Shown: positions 11,172-20,771 of the stretch, piece by piece
How positions within the stretch are numbered: the first letter of the stretch is position 1
Layout of the letters: the number at the start of each line of letters is the position of its first letter
Assembly (NCBI RefSeq): GCF_003001905.1
Contig: NZ_PVNE01000001.1
Location: forward strand, 1 to 64,000
Length of the DNA: 64,000 nucleotides
Direction of reading: 5' to 3'
DNA from: Planifilum fimeticola
GTDB taxonomy: Bacteria > Bacillota > Bacilli > Thermoactinomycetales > DSM-44946
The notes under the pieces: model-generated
Database searches by the model: none
Told to the model about the DNA's origin: nothing
What the model saw: the letters and a program-made list of their open reading frames with translations, nothing else
Translations under genes and position numbers: made by a program

Positions 11172-13236
11172 TTCTCCACTCTTCCAAGCGCTTCTCCCAC
11201 TCTTTCTGACGCTTCTTGATCTCCTTCTCCAGCTCTTTCCGCCGCTTCTCCAGCTCCTTTTGCCACTTCTCCCCGATCTCTTCCCGCCTCTTCTCCTCGC
11301 GTCTCTCCGTCTCCCTTTTCACCTTGGGCGGCGTCTTCCAGGGAATCATCGAAAGATCGAAGGATTGGACCGGTTCCCCTTTCAGGGAGGCGGCCATCAT
11401 TTCCCGGAAGATCCGGGCGGCCGTTTGACCGCCGGTAGTGGTCAGATAATGGTTCCCGTCGGTCTTGTCGTAACCGAGCCAGACCGCTCCCACCAACTGG
11501 GGAGTATACCCGACGAACCAATTGTCTTTGGCTCCGTCTCCGCCCCCCGGCAGCTGGGTGGTACCCGTCTTGCCGGCGATGGGTCGGCCCGGAATCCGTG
11601 CCGCCGTTCCCGTGCCTTCATCCACCACGCCCTTCAACATGTAGGTGATCTTTTGGGCCACTTCCTCGGACGTGACCCGGACGGATTTCTTATACCACTG
11701 GGCGACCAGTTCCCCGTCCGGCTTCTCGATGCGCCGAATGGCGTGAGCCTCCACCATCACTCCCCGGTTGGCGAAGGCGGAGTACGCCTGGGCCAATTGC
11801 AGGGGAGAGGTGCCCCCGTTCAATCCGCCCAGCGCCAACCCCAATTGGCGCTCCTTTTCGTCCAGGGGGATGCCGAACCGCCGGACGGTCTCCATCCCCC
11901 GGTCCACACCGATTTGATCGAGCAACCACACCGCGGGAACGTTGAGGGAATCCACCACCGCTTCATACATCGTCACTTCGCCCCGGTACCGGCCGTCATG
12001 GTTTTTCGGCCGGTAGTCCCCGAAGTTCGTCGGTTTGTCCAGCAGCCTGGAATCCAGGTCATATCCCGACTCCAGGGCCGGCGTGTAGACGGCCAAAGGC
12101 TTCATGGTGGATCCGGGCTGGCGCTTCAGCTGGGAAGCCCGGTTGAAGCCGCGAAAGGTGTGCTTCCCGCGGCCGCCGACCAGGGCCCGAATCCCCCCGG
12201 TGGAAGGATCGATGAGAACGGCGCCGCTCTGGACGATCTGATCCTTCCCGTCGGCGGGAAAGAGGTCATCGTTTTTGTAGACGGACTCCACCGCCTCCTG
12301 CATTTTGGGATCCAGCTCGGTGTGAATCTGGAGGCCGCCGTTCAAGACCTCGTTCGCCGTCAGGCCGTAACGGGAAACGGCTTCCTCCAGGATGTAATCG
12401 ACGTAGTGGGGAAAGCGCCTGGCATCGTTGTCCAGCCGTTTGCCCTCAAGGACGATTTCCTGCCCCATCGCCGCCTTTTTCTCTTTTTCCGTGATGAATC
12501 CCAGTTCCACCATGCGGTCGAGAACCAGATCCCGCCGCTTCATCGTCTTTTGAAAATCCTTGAAGGGATTGAGGACGGACGGTGCCTTGATCATGCCGGC
12601 CAACAGGGCGGACTCTCCCAGGGTGAGTCGGTCCACCTCCTTGCCGAAATAAATTTCCGCCGCCCGTTTGATCCCCCAGGCCCCCTCGCCGAAATAGATG
12701 TTGTTCAAGTACATCTCCATGATTTCGTTTTTGGAATATTCCCGCTCGATCTTCTTGGCGAGGAGCATCTCTTTGATCTTTCGCTTATAAGTCCGGTCGT
12801 GGGTCAAAAAGACGTTTTTGGCCAGCTGCTGGGTGATCGTGCTGCCCCCCTGGACCGTTTTCCCTGCGGACAGATTATGGATCAGTGCGCGAAGGGTACC
12901 GACATAGTCGATGCCCGAATGGTGGTAAAAGCGTTGATCTTCCATCGCCACCACCGCCTGGACCAGGTGGGTGGGAACGCGTTTGATGCCCACCGCCTCC
13001 TTTTTGGAGGTGGAGATTTCGCTGGCCACACGCCCCTCCCGGTCGTAGATGACTGTGGGGTGGGGGGACGCATCCTTCAGGGCGCTGATGTCGCTCATGG
13101 ATATGGCGACGTTGACGACGATGAGAAAAAGGGCGGCCGTCACCGCCAAAGCGACGATCACCGGCTTTCTCCAGCGCCGCGTTTTCTTGGCGCGCCGCCT
13201 CTTGGGGGACTTGGTCTTTTTTCTGTCGGTCTCCAT
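11152..13236 (-). CDS. Class A penicillin-binding protein (PBP1A family)
   Basis: Bifunctional peptidoglycan synthase, 694 aa, anchored by one helix (about 25-46) behind a very basic cytoplasmic N-terminus. The glycosyltransferase domain has VVAMEDQRFYHHSG with catalytic E99 and the GGSTITQQLAKN block. The transpeptidase domain has S376-T-M-K379, S430-L-N432 and K556-T-G. The last 60 residues are almost only Lys, Arg and Glu with Trp (KELEKRRKELEKEIKKRQKE), a charged helix resembling the repetitive tails of other Bacillota PBPs. ATG 13236 has GGAGGGAG upstream. Downstream of addBA on the same strand but 54 bases away with its own RBS. Confidence 0.93.
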   Translation of the reverse strand: METDRKKTKSPKRRRAKKTRRWRKPVIVALAVTAALFLIVVNVAISMSDISALKDASPHPTVIYDREGRVASEISTSKKEAVGIKRVPTHLVQAVVAMEDQRFYHHSGIDYVGTLRALIHNLSAGKTVQGGSTITQQLAKNVFLTHDRTYKRKIKEMLLAKKIEREYSKNEIMEMYLNNIYFGEGAWGIKRAAEIYFGKEVDRLTLGESALLAGMIKAPSVLNPFKDFQKTMKRRDLVLDRMVELGFITEKEKKAAMGQEIVLEGKRLDNDARRFPHYVDYILEEAVSRYGLTANEVLNGGLQIHTELDPKMQEAVESVYKNDDLFPADGKDQIVQSGAVLIDPSTGGIRALVGGRGKHTFRGFNRASQLKRQPGSTMKPLAVYTPALESGYDLDSRLLDKPTNFGDYRPKNHDGRYRGEVTMYEAVVDSLNVPAVWLLDQIGVDRGMETVRRFGIPLDEKERQLGLALGGLNGGTSPLQLAQAYSAFANRGVMVEAHAIRRIEKPDGELVAQWYKKSVRVTSEEVAQKITYMLKGVVDEGTGTAARIPGRPIAGKTGTTQLPGGGDGAKDNWFVGYTPQLVGAVWLGYDKTDGNHYLTTTGGQTAARIFREMMAASLKGEPVQSFDLSMIPWKTPPKVKRETERREEKRREEIGEKWQKELEKRRKELEKEIKKRQKEWEKRLEEWRKRWGGG

Positions 13237-13290
13237 GGATCTCTCCCTCCATACGGACGCTCCTCCGGATTCAGCCTGCGCAAGCCGGTC

Positions 13291-16200
13291 CTATTCCCGC
13301 CCGGCCTCGCAGACAAAGCGGTAGGCGCAATAGGTGCACCGTTTCCCGGGACGGGGTGTATATTCCGCCGAGGTCCTGCCCCGCTTCAACTTCTCGGCGG
13401 CGGATTCCAGCATGAAATCCGCTTCGGCGAGCCATGCGTTGTCCACCTCGAAGGAAACCTCCACACCGGGGTGAAGAAAGAAAAGCGTCGCCCTGTCGGG
13501 GACGATCCCCCACTCCCGGCGGGCCGCCAGGGCATAGAACCGGAGCTGGGGCTGGTATTCCTCCGCCGCCTCCATCGCTTCTTGCGGAGTGACATCGTTA
13601 GTCTTGAAGTCGATCAACTCCCATTCCCCCCGCTCGTTCCATTGGAGCCGATCGATGATCCCTTCCATCTCCAGGCCGCCGGCTCGGACGAAAAAGGGAA
13701 CTTCCCTCATCACCTTCCGGCAATGCTGCGCCTCCCGGTGAATCCTTCCCGACAGGAACCGCCGGATGAGGGGACCGATTTTCTCCCACGCCCGGTGAAG
13801 GAGGGCAGGGGAAAGATTCATCTCCGCAGCCGCCCTCCGGAACAAACCGGATAGCTTCTCTTCCGACAGGGGGCCGTCGGGCAGGAGCTCGAGCATCCGG
13901 TGGACGAGATTTCCCCTGAGAATCGGGGAAAGCGCATGCCCGCCTCCGTCCTCTTCCGCCTCATCCGCCCATTTCAAGCGTTCCTCCGCCTCCTCCGGCG
14001 AAGCCATCCCGATCACATACTGGTAGAAATACTTGCGGGGGCAATTCATCAGCACCATCATCTGGGTGACGCTCACCCGCACCCGATCCCGCTCCGTCAG
14101 ACCCCGGGGATGCATCCCTTTCCAGTCCTCATCGGTGAGAACCTCCGGCTGCCCCCTCTCCATCTCCTCGAGAAACCGGTCCAGAGCGGACTTTTGCATT
14201 TTTTCCCCCGACGCCCTCTCCTCCTCCCCGGACCACACGCGGATGGTCAGGTCGCCTTCCCCGAAGGGCAGGGACCAATGCCCCGCCTCCCAGTCGATCC
14301 GGTCGTAGTCCAAAACGGCATCCAACCACCGGCTCCAGGAACCGGAAGAGAGGATTTCTCCCCCTTTCTTCGCCTCCTTGTGCTCTTCCGGCTCGCCGCT
14401 CAGGATCAGCCGCTTCTCCGCGCGGGTGACGGCGACGTAGAAAAGGCGGACCGATTCCTCCCGCTCCAGGCGCCGCTCCTTCTCCTTCACTCTCAACCAG
14501 CGCTCCGTGTCCATCGGTTCCCCCGACGGATCGTAAAGGCGAACGACCAGACCCGATTCCTCATCGACGCCCATCCCGTCCGGTCCTCGCGGAGAGCGGC
14601 GGGCCAGGTCGGGAATGATGACCACGGGAAACTCCAATCCCTTGGATTGGTGGATGGTCATCAGCTTGACGCTGTCCGTCGCCTCCGACTCCACGGATGC
14701 CTCCGTTTCCGGCGTCTGCTGGTCGATCAAGAGCTCCATCTCCTCCAGGAAGAGGTCCGGGGAATAGGCGCTGTCTCCCTTCCGGTAACGGGCCAAGCGA
14801 ACCAGCTTCTCCAGATTGGCCCGGGCCTGTTTTCCCTGCGGGGTGGCCCAAAGGACCAGATCATATCCGCTCTCCTTCAACAGCTCCTCAATCAGATCGG
14901 CCACGGGTACGCGCCCCATGAGACGGCCGGCGCGCTCCGCCAGCCGTCGGAAGCCGGAGAGCTTCTCCCGCTCTTCAGCGGAGATCTCCTCCACCTCCGC
15001 CCAGGATTCCGGCCGTCCCAACGCTCCCGCCTCCTTGAGCCACAGGAGGGTTTCGTCGCTCACGGCGCAAAAGGGGGAGCGCAACACTCCCGTCAGGGCC
15101 AGGGTGTCCTCCGGATCCGTCAGCCACCGGAGCAGATTCAGCACATCCGCGATCTCCTGCCGATCGTAAAACCCCCGTCCCTTCACCACGTGAAAGGGGA
15201 TGCCCCGGCGGACCAGTTCCTCCTCATATCGCTTGACCTCCGTCATCGCCCGGAACAGGACCGCGATATCGCCGGGACGCCATCCCTCGGCGATGAGTCC
15301 CTCGATCCGGCGGGCGATCAGTCGGGCCTCCGCCTCACGGGCGCTTCTCCCGTCCCGCTCCTCCCTGTTCGGCACGGCCAGATATTCCACGCAGGGACCT
15401 TTTCCCCCGGCCGGTCCGCGGGCTTCCGCCTCCTGATAGCAATTGGGCTCGCCCGGGCCGGAAGACATGAGCCGGGAGAAAAAACCGTTGGTAAAGCCAA
15501 CGAGACGGGGATCGGAACGGAAGTTGGCCTTCAATGCCACTTCCCGTCCCCCTTCGGCCAGCAGCTCTTCCCGGGTTTTGCTGAAGACCGACACGTCCGC
15601 CCCGCGAAACCGGTAAATCGACTGTTTGGGATCCCCCACCACGAACAGCTTGCCCGGAGCGGGGCTTCCGTCCGGATGGCGGCGGAGTAAATCGATCAGC
15701 CGCTTCTGCAGCCCGTTTGTGTCCTGGTACTCATCCACCATCAGGAAGCGGATCCGCCGCCGGAGCCGGCGCCGGACATCCTCCCTCCCCTCCAACAGGC
15801 GGCACGCCCGCAGCTGAAGATCTTCGAAATCGAGGGCATTCCGATCCCGCTTCGCCGCGGCATACCGTTCTTCGATCCCTTCCAGAAGGGGGAGGAGGAA
15901 ATCCAGGGTCTTTCGCTCGGCGGGAAGGTGAAGCTGCCCCCGGAGGGCTTCCGCCAAATTCTCACCGGCTTCCTTCATCCGATCCCGATGAAGGAGCAAA
16001 TCCTCTTTCTTTCCCCAATTGCCTTTCAGCAGCTCCAGCGCCCGTTCCACCGGAGGGAGCAGGTTCCCCGGATCGCTCTCCCGGGTGAAAAGCTCCCGGA
16101 GGCGGGGCCATTCCTCCTGAAGGGCCTTCAGCTTTTTGCCTCCCCGCATCTCCATCAGGGCGTCGCCCGCCCCGAGAAATTGGATCCGGGTTTCCTCCCG

Positions 16201-16848
16201 AACCTGCTTCAAACGGGATGCCGATCGGCGCAGGTCCCGTCGGGTGATCTCCCCCAACTCCTCCGCGGTCCAGCCGTATCCGGCCATCTTCCTCATCACG
16301 CCGCCCAGGGCTTCGATTCCCCGGGAAATGCCGATGCCCGCCAGCCAATCGAGGAGAGGGGAATCGCCGGACGTCCCGGCCCGGGCAAGCAGCTCCTCCT
16401 GCACCGCATCCCGGAGCAACAGGCGGGCCTCCACTTCATCCAGCACGACAAACTGCGGATCGACGCCCGCCTCCACGGGAAAATCCCGGAGCAGGCGGGC
16501 GCAGAAGGCATGGATCGTCATGATGCTGGCCCGCTCCGACTCCACCATCAGGCGGTACCAGCGATCCGCCTCTTCCCGCCTCCCCGAGCGCCCGGCCTCT
16601 TCCAGCCGTTCGGCCAGACGGCGGCGGATTCGCCCTTTCATCTCCGTCGCCGCCTTTTCGGTGAAGGTGATGGCCACAATGCTCTCCAGGATCTCCGGGT
16701 CATCCCCGTAAAGGGAAAGAATATGCAAAAACCGCTCCACCAGAACCCGGGTCTTTCCGGAGCCCGCCCCGGCCGAGACGATGCAGTCCGCATCCAGGGC
16801 ATGGGCCGCTTCCCGCTGCTCCGGCGTGAGGGAGATTCCCTGGTTCAT
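13291..16848 (-). CDS. addA: ATP-dependent helicase/nuclease subunit A (AddA)
   Basis: AddA is the 3'-5' UvrD-type motor and one of two nucleases of AddAB, which resects double-strand ends for RecA. The 1185-aa protein has Walker A AGAGSGKT (26-33), Walker B LMVDEYQDTN, SF1A motifs through VTRAEKRLIL, and a C-terminal RecB-type nuclease (GIIDRLQW, then LIDFKTND). It also contains a cysteine in MNCPRKYFYQYV and a CxxCxxxxxC at the very end (CTYCAYRFVC), the four-Cys arrangement of Fe-S nucleases, which I know from AddB and Cas4 rather than from B. subtilis AddA. Start ATG 16848 has AGGAGGG upstream. Follows addB by 42 bases. Confidence 0.92.
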   Translation of the reverse strand: MNQGISLTPEQREAAHALDADCIVSAGAGSGKTRVLVERFLHILSLYGDDPEILESIVAITFTEKAATEMKGRIRRRLAERLEEAGRSGRREEADRWYRLMVESERASIMTIHAFCARLLRDFPVEAGVDPQFVVLDEVEARLLLRDAVQEELLARAGTSGDSPLLDWLAGIGISRGIEALGGVMRKMAGYGWTAEELGEITRRDLRRSASRLKQVREETRIQFLGAGDALMEMRGGKKLKALQEEWPRLRELFTRESDPGNLLPPVERALELLKGNWGKKEDLLLHRDRMKEAGENLAEALRGQLHLPAERKTLDFLLPLLEGIEERYAAAKRDRNALDFEDLQLRACRLLEGREDVRRRLRRRIRFLMVDEYQDTNGLQKRLIDLLRRHPDGSPAPGKLFVVGDPKQSIYRFRGADVSVFSKTREELLAEGGREVALKANFRSDPRLVGFTNGFFSRLMSSGPGEPNCYQEAEARGPAGGKGPCVEYLAVPNREERDGRSAREAEARLIARRIEGLIAEGWRPGDIAVLFRAMTEVKRYEEELVRRGIPFHVVKGRGFYDRQEIADVLNLLRWLTDPEDTLALTGVLRSPFCAVSDETLLWLKEAGALGRPESWAEVEEISAEEREKLSGFRRLAERAGRLMGRVPVADLIEELLKESGYDLVLWATPQGKQARANLEKLVRLARYRKGDSAYSPDLFLEEMELLIDQQTPETEASVESEATDSVKLMTIHQSKGLEFPVVIIPDLARRSPRGPDGMGVDEESGLVVRLYDPSGEPMDTERWLRVKEKERRLEREESVRLFYVAVTRAEKRLILSGEPEEHKEAKKGGEILSSGSWSRWLDAVLDYDRIDWEAGHWSLPFGEGDLTIRVWSGEEERASGEKMQKSALDRFLEEMERGQPEVLTDEDWKGMHPRGLTERDRVRVSVTQMMVLMNCPRKYFYQYVIGMASPEEAEERLKWADEAEEDGGGHALSPILRGNLVHRMLELLPDGPLSEEKLSGLFRRAAAEMNLSPALLHRAWEKIGPLIRRFLSGRIHREAQHCRKVMREVPFFVRAGGLEMEGIIDRLQWNERGEWELIDFKTNDVTPQEAMEAAEEYQPQLRFYALAARREWGIVPDRATLFFLHPGVEVSFEVDNAWLAEADFMLESAAEKLKRGRTSAEYTPRPGKRCTYCAYRFVCEAGRE

Positions 16849-16890
16849 CCGCCACCCTCCTTTTTGTCCGTCCTTTGATCCTCCGAGAAA

Positions 16891-19800
16891 TCACCCGTCG
16901 GCGCTTCCCCTTCCGTTTTCCTCCTTTTGGGCCGACCGCCGGGGATCAAAGCGGCAAATGGTCCGATGGGGACAGTGTACCGGGCATTCCACCGCCGGTT
17001 GGACGGCAAAGTTTCCCTGAAGGGACAGGCGGAGGCCTGCGGACAGACGCTCCCCGATCGCATCCAGGGTCTCGGTCCAGGCCTCCTCGTCCAACGCGGA
17101 GCGAACCGAATCTAGAATTCCCGCCCGCTTTGCCTGGGACTTGCGCCACAAGCCCTGATTGCGGTTTTCCGTGGGCCGCTTGCCGGGGCTGCCCGGAACA
17201 TAATAGGCCGCCCCGACGGCTTTCTCCGCAGGAAATCCGAACCCCTTCTGCAGGGCCCAGAGGTACAGGGGAAGCTGCAGGTGGATCCCCGCATGGACCT
17301 CCTCCGTCCGGGGCGCCGTTCCCGATTTGTAGTCGTAAACGACATAGTAACCCTCGTCATCCACATCGACCCGGTCCACCTTTCCCCGAAGCCGGAGGCA
17401 AACGCCGCCGTCGAGGGAAATCTCCACGGGCTCCGTCCGCGATTCGGGATCCGACTCGCCCCGCTGAAGGAGGCCGGGATCGAGGGGCATTCCGAAGGAA
17501 AGCTCCAGATAGCGGGGAAGCAGCGTCCCCTTCCCCTCGGTGCGTCCTCGCCAGTAAAACTCGTGTTCCAGGATGGTCCGGAGCTGCCGTTTCAGACGGA
17601 TCTTCTCCACCCGCAAGTGAAGGGGATGCCGCTCCGCCGGCAAGGAGTCGACGGCCTCACGAAACACCGCATCGGTAACGGATTCCAAGCGCCGCAGGGC
17701 CGTCTCCGCCTCCTCGGGAGACGGCGCCCGATCGCGATAGCCGTCCCAGAAACGGCACAAAATCCTGTGCAACAGCTCGCCCCGCTCCAAAGGGGTCAAC
17801 CCGTCTTCCGGTTTTTCCCTTTCGCCGAGCCCCAACAGGCGACCGGCGAAGAAGTGAAAACGGCACAGGGAGAGTTCGTTCAATTGGGACGCACTCCACA
17901 CCCGCTCGCCCAGTTGGCGGCGGAGCCGATCCCGAAGGCGGCCGTCCCCGAGCACCCCGTCATAGGCGGTAAACCCTTTTCCCCATCGGATCCGCTCCGC
18001 CCGGATGCGTCCCACCCGGGGACGCAGAGCGCCGTCTGCGGTCACGCAGCGTTGGAGCAAGCGACGGGCTTTCTCCCCGTCTTCCCGGTCTCCCTCCTCT
18101 GCAGGGGACATGCGGCTGAGCAGATCGACGGCCCGCTCCATTCCCAGGCGGAGGGAGAAACATTCCGTCCAATCATCGGGCAACAGGGAGGAGGCGTCCA
18201 TCTCCCTCCACCGGATGCTCTTCCGCGTGAACACCCGGAGGAGCTCCTCCACATAAGGGGATGGAAGCCGTTCCCTCCCCTCCCCGTCCCCTTTCGTCCA
18301 GGAAAGCACCAGCAGCTCCTCGGCCGCCGCCGTGCACAGGAAAAAGGAGGTGAGCTGCCGCTTCCGCCGCTCGTCGGTGGTGGGAAGGAGCACCGCCTCA
18401 TCCCGCAGCCGGTTCACTTCTTCATCGGAAAGAAGCCAATCTTCCCGGATGGGCCGGGGCCATACCCCCTCCGTGCAGCCGAGGAGAAAGACCGCCCGGT
18501 AGCGATCCCCCCGCACCTGGTTGGGTTCCAGGACCTGGAGGCCGCCCCTCACTCCCGGCCTGCTGCGAACAGGCTTCCGCTCGGCCGCCGCCGTCAGCGC
18601 GGCGACAAAGGAGGGAAGATCGCTCCTTTGCCGGCCGGCGCCGATCCGGCCGTACAGGGCTTCCCATTCCTGCGCGATCGAATCCAGCTGGCGAAAAGCG
18701 TGGAGATCCTCGGCCAAAAGCGGCAGCAATTCAGGATCCCCCTCCAGTTCCGATCCCTTCGCCGCCGGCTCGATCCGGCGAATCCATTCCCGGAACCAGG
18801 CAATCCGCTCCGCCCAAGGGACGTCGAGGGGGATGGCTTCCACCCATTCAAGCAGCTCGAGCATGGGCGAAGGCGACTCTTTGTCCTCTCCCGCCATTTG
18901 CTCCAGCCGCTTTCGAAGGCCCGAGGCCCCATCCTGCATCCCCAACCGCCGGAGCCGCGCCGCCCACTCCCCGCGGGAACGGCGATCCCCCCAGGGAATG
19001 TAAGGGCTGCGCAACAGATGGAGGATCATTCCTTTTCTCCCCATCCGGACCAAAAGGGCCGCCCGGATCGTGCGAAACAGGGGATGATCCGACAGGGGAC
19101 GCGTTCGGCTCCGGGAGCAGGGCAAGCCCGCCTCATCCAACGCCCGGAACAGCTCCGGCAGGTACATTTCCGGATCGGCCGAGACGATCGCCGCCTCCGA
19201 CAGCGATCCCCCCGATTCCTCCAGCCACCGCTTGATGCGGGCGACGACCGCTTCCACCTCCCGTCGGATACCCGGGGCGGCGATCACCTCCACGGTCCCG
19301 TCGGCGTCCGCCGTCTCCGGATCCCGCGAAAAAGCGCAGCCGGTCAGATGGCAAAGGGGCGCGGCTTTTTTGTCCCAGGGATCGGGCCCTTCGATCTCCG
19401 CGGGCCGGACCGCAAACCCGCGCCGGGACAGCCGTTCCACCGTCCGCCGGGTTTCCCCGAACAGACGTTCCCGGGACGCATCCCACACCAGGTGCAACTC
19501 CGTCGGCACATCCGCCGTCACCAACTGGATGAGCAGTTGCTCCTGCAGGGGCGACAGATCGTAGAAGTGCTCGGCGACCACCCGCTCCGGCAGCTGCACC
19601 CTCCTCCGGGCGATCTCGCCCATCAGCCGGAAGTAGGGCTCTTCGTGATCCATCAGCCCGCATTGCTCCAACAATTCGTGATACGCCTCATAGATCCGGG
19701 CCAATTCCTCCCATTTCGCGCCTCGGTTCCGCCAAAGGGCGGTCAATCGTTCCGGCCGGATTCCGCCCCGCTTCATCATCCCGATCCAGGTCTCCACCTT

Positions 19801-20142
19801 TTGCAGCCAGCCCTCTTGGTTGACCATCTCCTGAAAATAGGAAAATCCGCCCCGATCCGCCGCCCGGAGCACCGCCTGCTGGACGATCAGTTCCTGCTCG
19901 GCCGGGGACATGCGGTGAAGGGGCTCTTCCGCCAGACAGTGCATGACGAACTGGTCAAAGGTAAAAATCCGGACCCGGTGGGCCAGCCGGGAAAATCCGC
20001 CCAGCCGCCAGCGCATCTCCGACGCCACCCGGGAAGAGGGTACGAGATAAACCATCTCCTCCTCTCCGCCAGGCAGTCCGAAAGGCCAACCCATGCCCCA
20101 CGAGAGGCGGGATACGGGATACAAATGGATCACTCCGGGCAA
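16891..20142 (-). CDS. addB: ATP-dependent helicase/nuclease subunit B (AddB)
   Basis: Partner of AddA; AddB carries the second RecB-type nuclease and scans DNA for Chi. The product is 1083 aa from TTG 20142, chosen because AAGGAGGG lies seven bases upstream; the frame also allows ATG 20175. The inactivated helicase folds lead to a nuclease with KVDRVDVDDEGYYVVYDYKSG and QLPLYLWALQKG, and a four-Cys Fe-S site (LSLCRFHFF near 790 and CPVHCPHRTIC near the end). The N-terminal Walker A (GxSGSGKT) known in B. subtilis AddB is absent; the protein starts IHLYPVSRLSWGMGWPFGL. First gene of addB-addA; a LexA-type box lies about 205 bases upstream. Confidence 0.88.
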   Translation of the reverse strand: MPGVIHLYPVSRLSWGMGWPFGLPGGEEEMVYLVPSSRVASEMRWRLGGFSRLAHRVRIFTFDQFVMHCLAEEPLHRMSPAEQELIVQQAVLRAADRGGFSYFQEMVNQEGWLQKVETWIGMMKRGGIRPERLTALWRNRGAKWEELARIYEAYHELLEQCGLMDHEEPYFRLMGEIARRRVQLPERVVAEHFYDLSPLQEQLLIQLVTADVPTELHLVWDASRERLFGETRRTVERLSRRGFAVRPAEIEGPDPWDKKAAPLCHLTGCAFSRDPETADADGTVEVIAAPGIRREVEAVVARIKRWLEESGGSLSEAAIVSADPEMYLPELFRALDEAGLPCSRSRTRPLSDHPLFRTIRAALLVRMGRKGMILHLLRSPYIPWGDRRSRGEWAARLRRLGMQDGASGLRKRLEQMAGEDKESPSPMLELLEWVEAIPLDVPWAERIAWFREWIRRIEPAAKGSELEGDPELLPLLAEDLHAFRQLDSIAQEWEALYGRIGAGRQRSDLPSFVAALTAAAERKPVRSRPGVRGGLQVLEPNQVRGDRYRAVFLLGCTEGVWPRPIREDWLLSDEEVNRLRDEAVLLPTTDERRKRQLTSFFLCTAAAEELLVLSWTKGDGEGRERLPSPYVEELLRVFTRKSIRWREMDASSLLPDDWTECFSLRLGMERAVDLLSRMSPAEEGDREDGEKARRLLQRCVTADGALRPRVGRIRAERIRWGKGFTAYDGVLGDGRLRDRLRRQLGERVWSASQLNELSLCRFHFFAGRLLGLGEREKPEDGLTPLERGELLHRILCRFWDGYRDRAPSPEEAETALRRLESVTDAVFREAVDSLPAERHPLHLRVEKIRLKRQLRTILEHEFYWRGRTEGKGTLLPRYLELSFGMPLDPGLLQRGESDPESRTEPVEISLDGGVCLRLRGKVDRVDVDDEGYYVVYDYKSGTAPRTEEVHAGIHLQLPLYLWALQKGFGFPAEKAVGAAYYVPGSPGKRPTENRNQGLWRKSQAKRAGILDSVRSALDEEAWTETLDAIGERLSAGLRLSLQGNFAVQPAVECPVHCPHRTICRFDPRRSAQKEENGRGSADG

Positions 20143-20346
20143 AGCACTCCCTCCTTCAGCCGGACAGGATGGCATGATTTTCCGTCATACCCGCATGAGA
20201 AAGGGGACAAGATGCAATTATCAGCAAAAACCGAGCCACTCTCTCGCCATCTATGTACCCCAAAAGTGTAGCGAAAAACGCCGCAACACGCTTCCCCCGG
20301 AGCGGCAACAGCCCGCCCGGCAAATCCGAAAATCCGGATCTTTATG

Positions 20347-20358
20347 GAACGTACGTTC
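20347..20358. promoter_or_regulatory. LexA/DinR-type SOS box
   Basis: The perfect palindrome GAACGTACGTTC matches the Gram-positive LexA consensus GAAC-N4-GTTC. It lies in the divergent region between addB (start 205 bases away) and the 61-aa plus-strand gene (start 77 bases away). TATACT on the minus strand and TATACA on the plus strand directly abut it (20360-20366), so a repressor here would cover a promoter on either side. The -35 elements are weak on both strands. Confidence 0.6.
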
Positions 20359-20434
20359 AGTATACATCATTTTCTCCGGATTTTGTTTCGCAGAGGGAAA
20401 ACCGCCGAAGGGCAGCGTCAGGGAGGTGGGATCG

Positions 20435-20620
20435 ATGGGCAAAGATGCGCATCCCGATGAATTGAACGACGGCCTGCTGGCCGACTATCCGTCCGGATGC
20501 GATCCGGCCACACGCGTCACCGCCGGCATCCAGGAAACCTGGGAGATTCACCCTTCCGAAGAGGAACAAGCGGAAAAGGAGAAAAAGCCGAAGAAGCCCG
20601 ATGAATCTCCACGGCGATGA
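20435..20620 (+). CDS. Small acidic/charged hypothetical protein
   Basis: 61 aa, start ATG 20435 with GGGAGGTGG six bases upstream; followed immediately by a clean terminator, so it is a real monocistronic gene. The first half is acidic (MGKDAHPDELNDGLLADYP), the second is a Glu/Lys-rich helix (EEEQAEKEKKPKKPDESPRR). No membrane segment or family recognised. A LexA-type box lies 77 bases upstream, so it may be damage-induced. Confidence 0.65.
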   Translation: MGKDAHPDELNDGLLADYPSGCDPATRVTAGIQETWEIHPSEEEQAEKEKKPKKPDESPRR

Positions 20621-20648
20621 AAAACCCGGCAAGAATGCGCCGGGTTTT
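20621..20648 (+). terminator. Terminator of the 61-aa gene
   Basis: AAAACCCGGC / GCCGGGTTTT stem with an 8-base loop right after the stop codon; the 3' arm ends in TTTTG. Confidence 0.85.
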
Positions 20649-20771
20649 GTTGTGAACGCCCCAAACGGATGCGCATTTGAAAGAAAAATCGACGGATTTT
20701 GTTTGATCGAAAACTGAAACTGCCTTATCATCGAAATTGGATGAAATATCGATTGGAAACGAGGTGGAAGG

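Noticed and set aside
11260-13854. 864-codon plus-strand frame opposite the PBP gene
   Set aside because: Antisense shadow of a confirmed PBP1A with all catalytic motifs.
17281-20271. 996-codon plus-strand frame opposite addB
   Set aside because: Antisense shadow of addB; no RBS or family.
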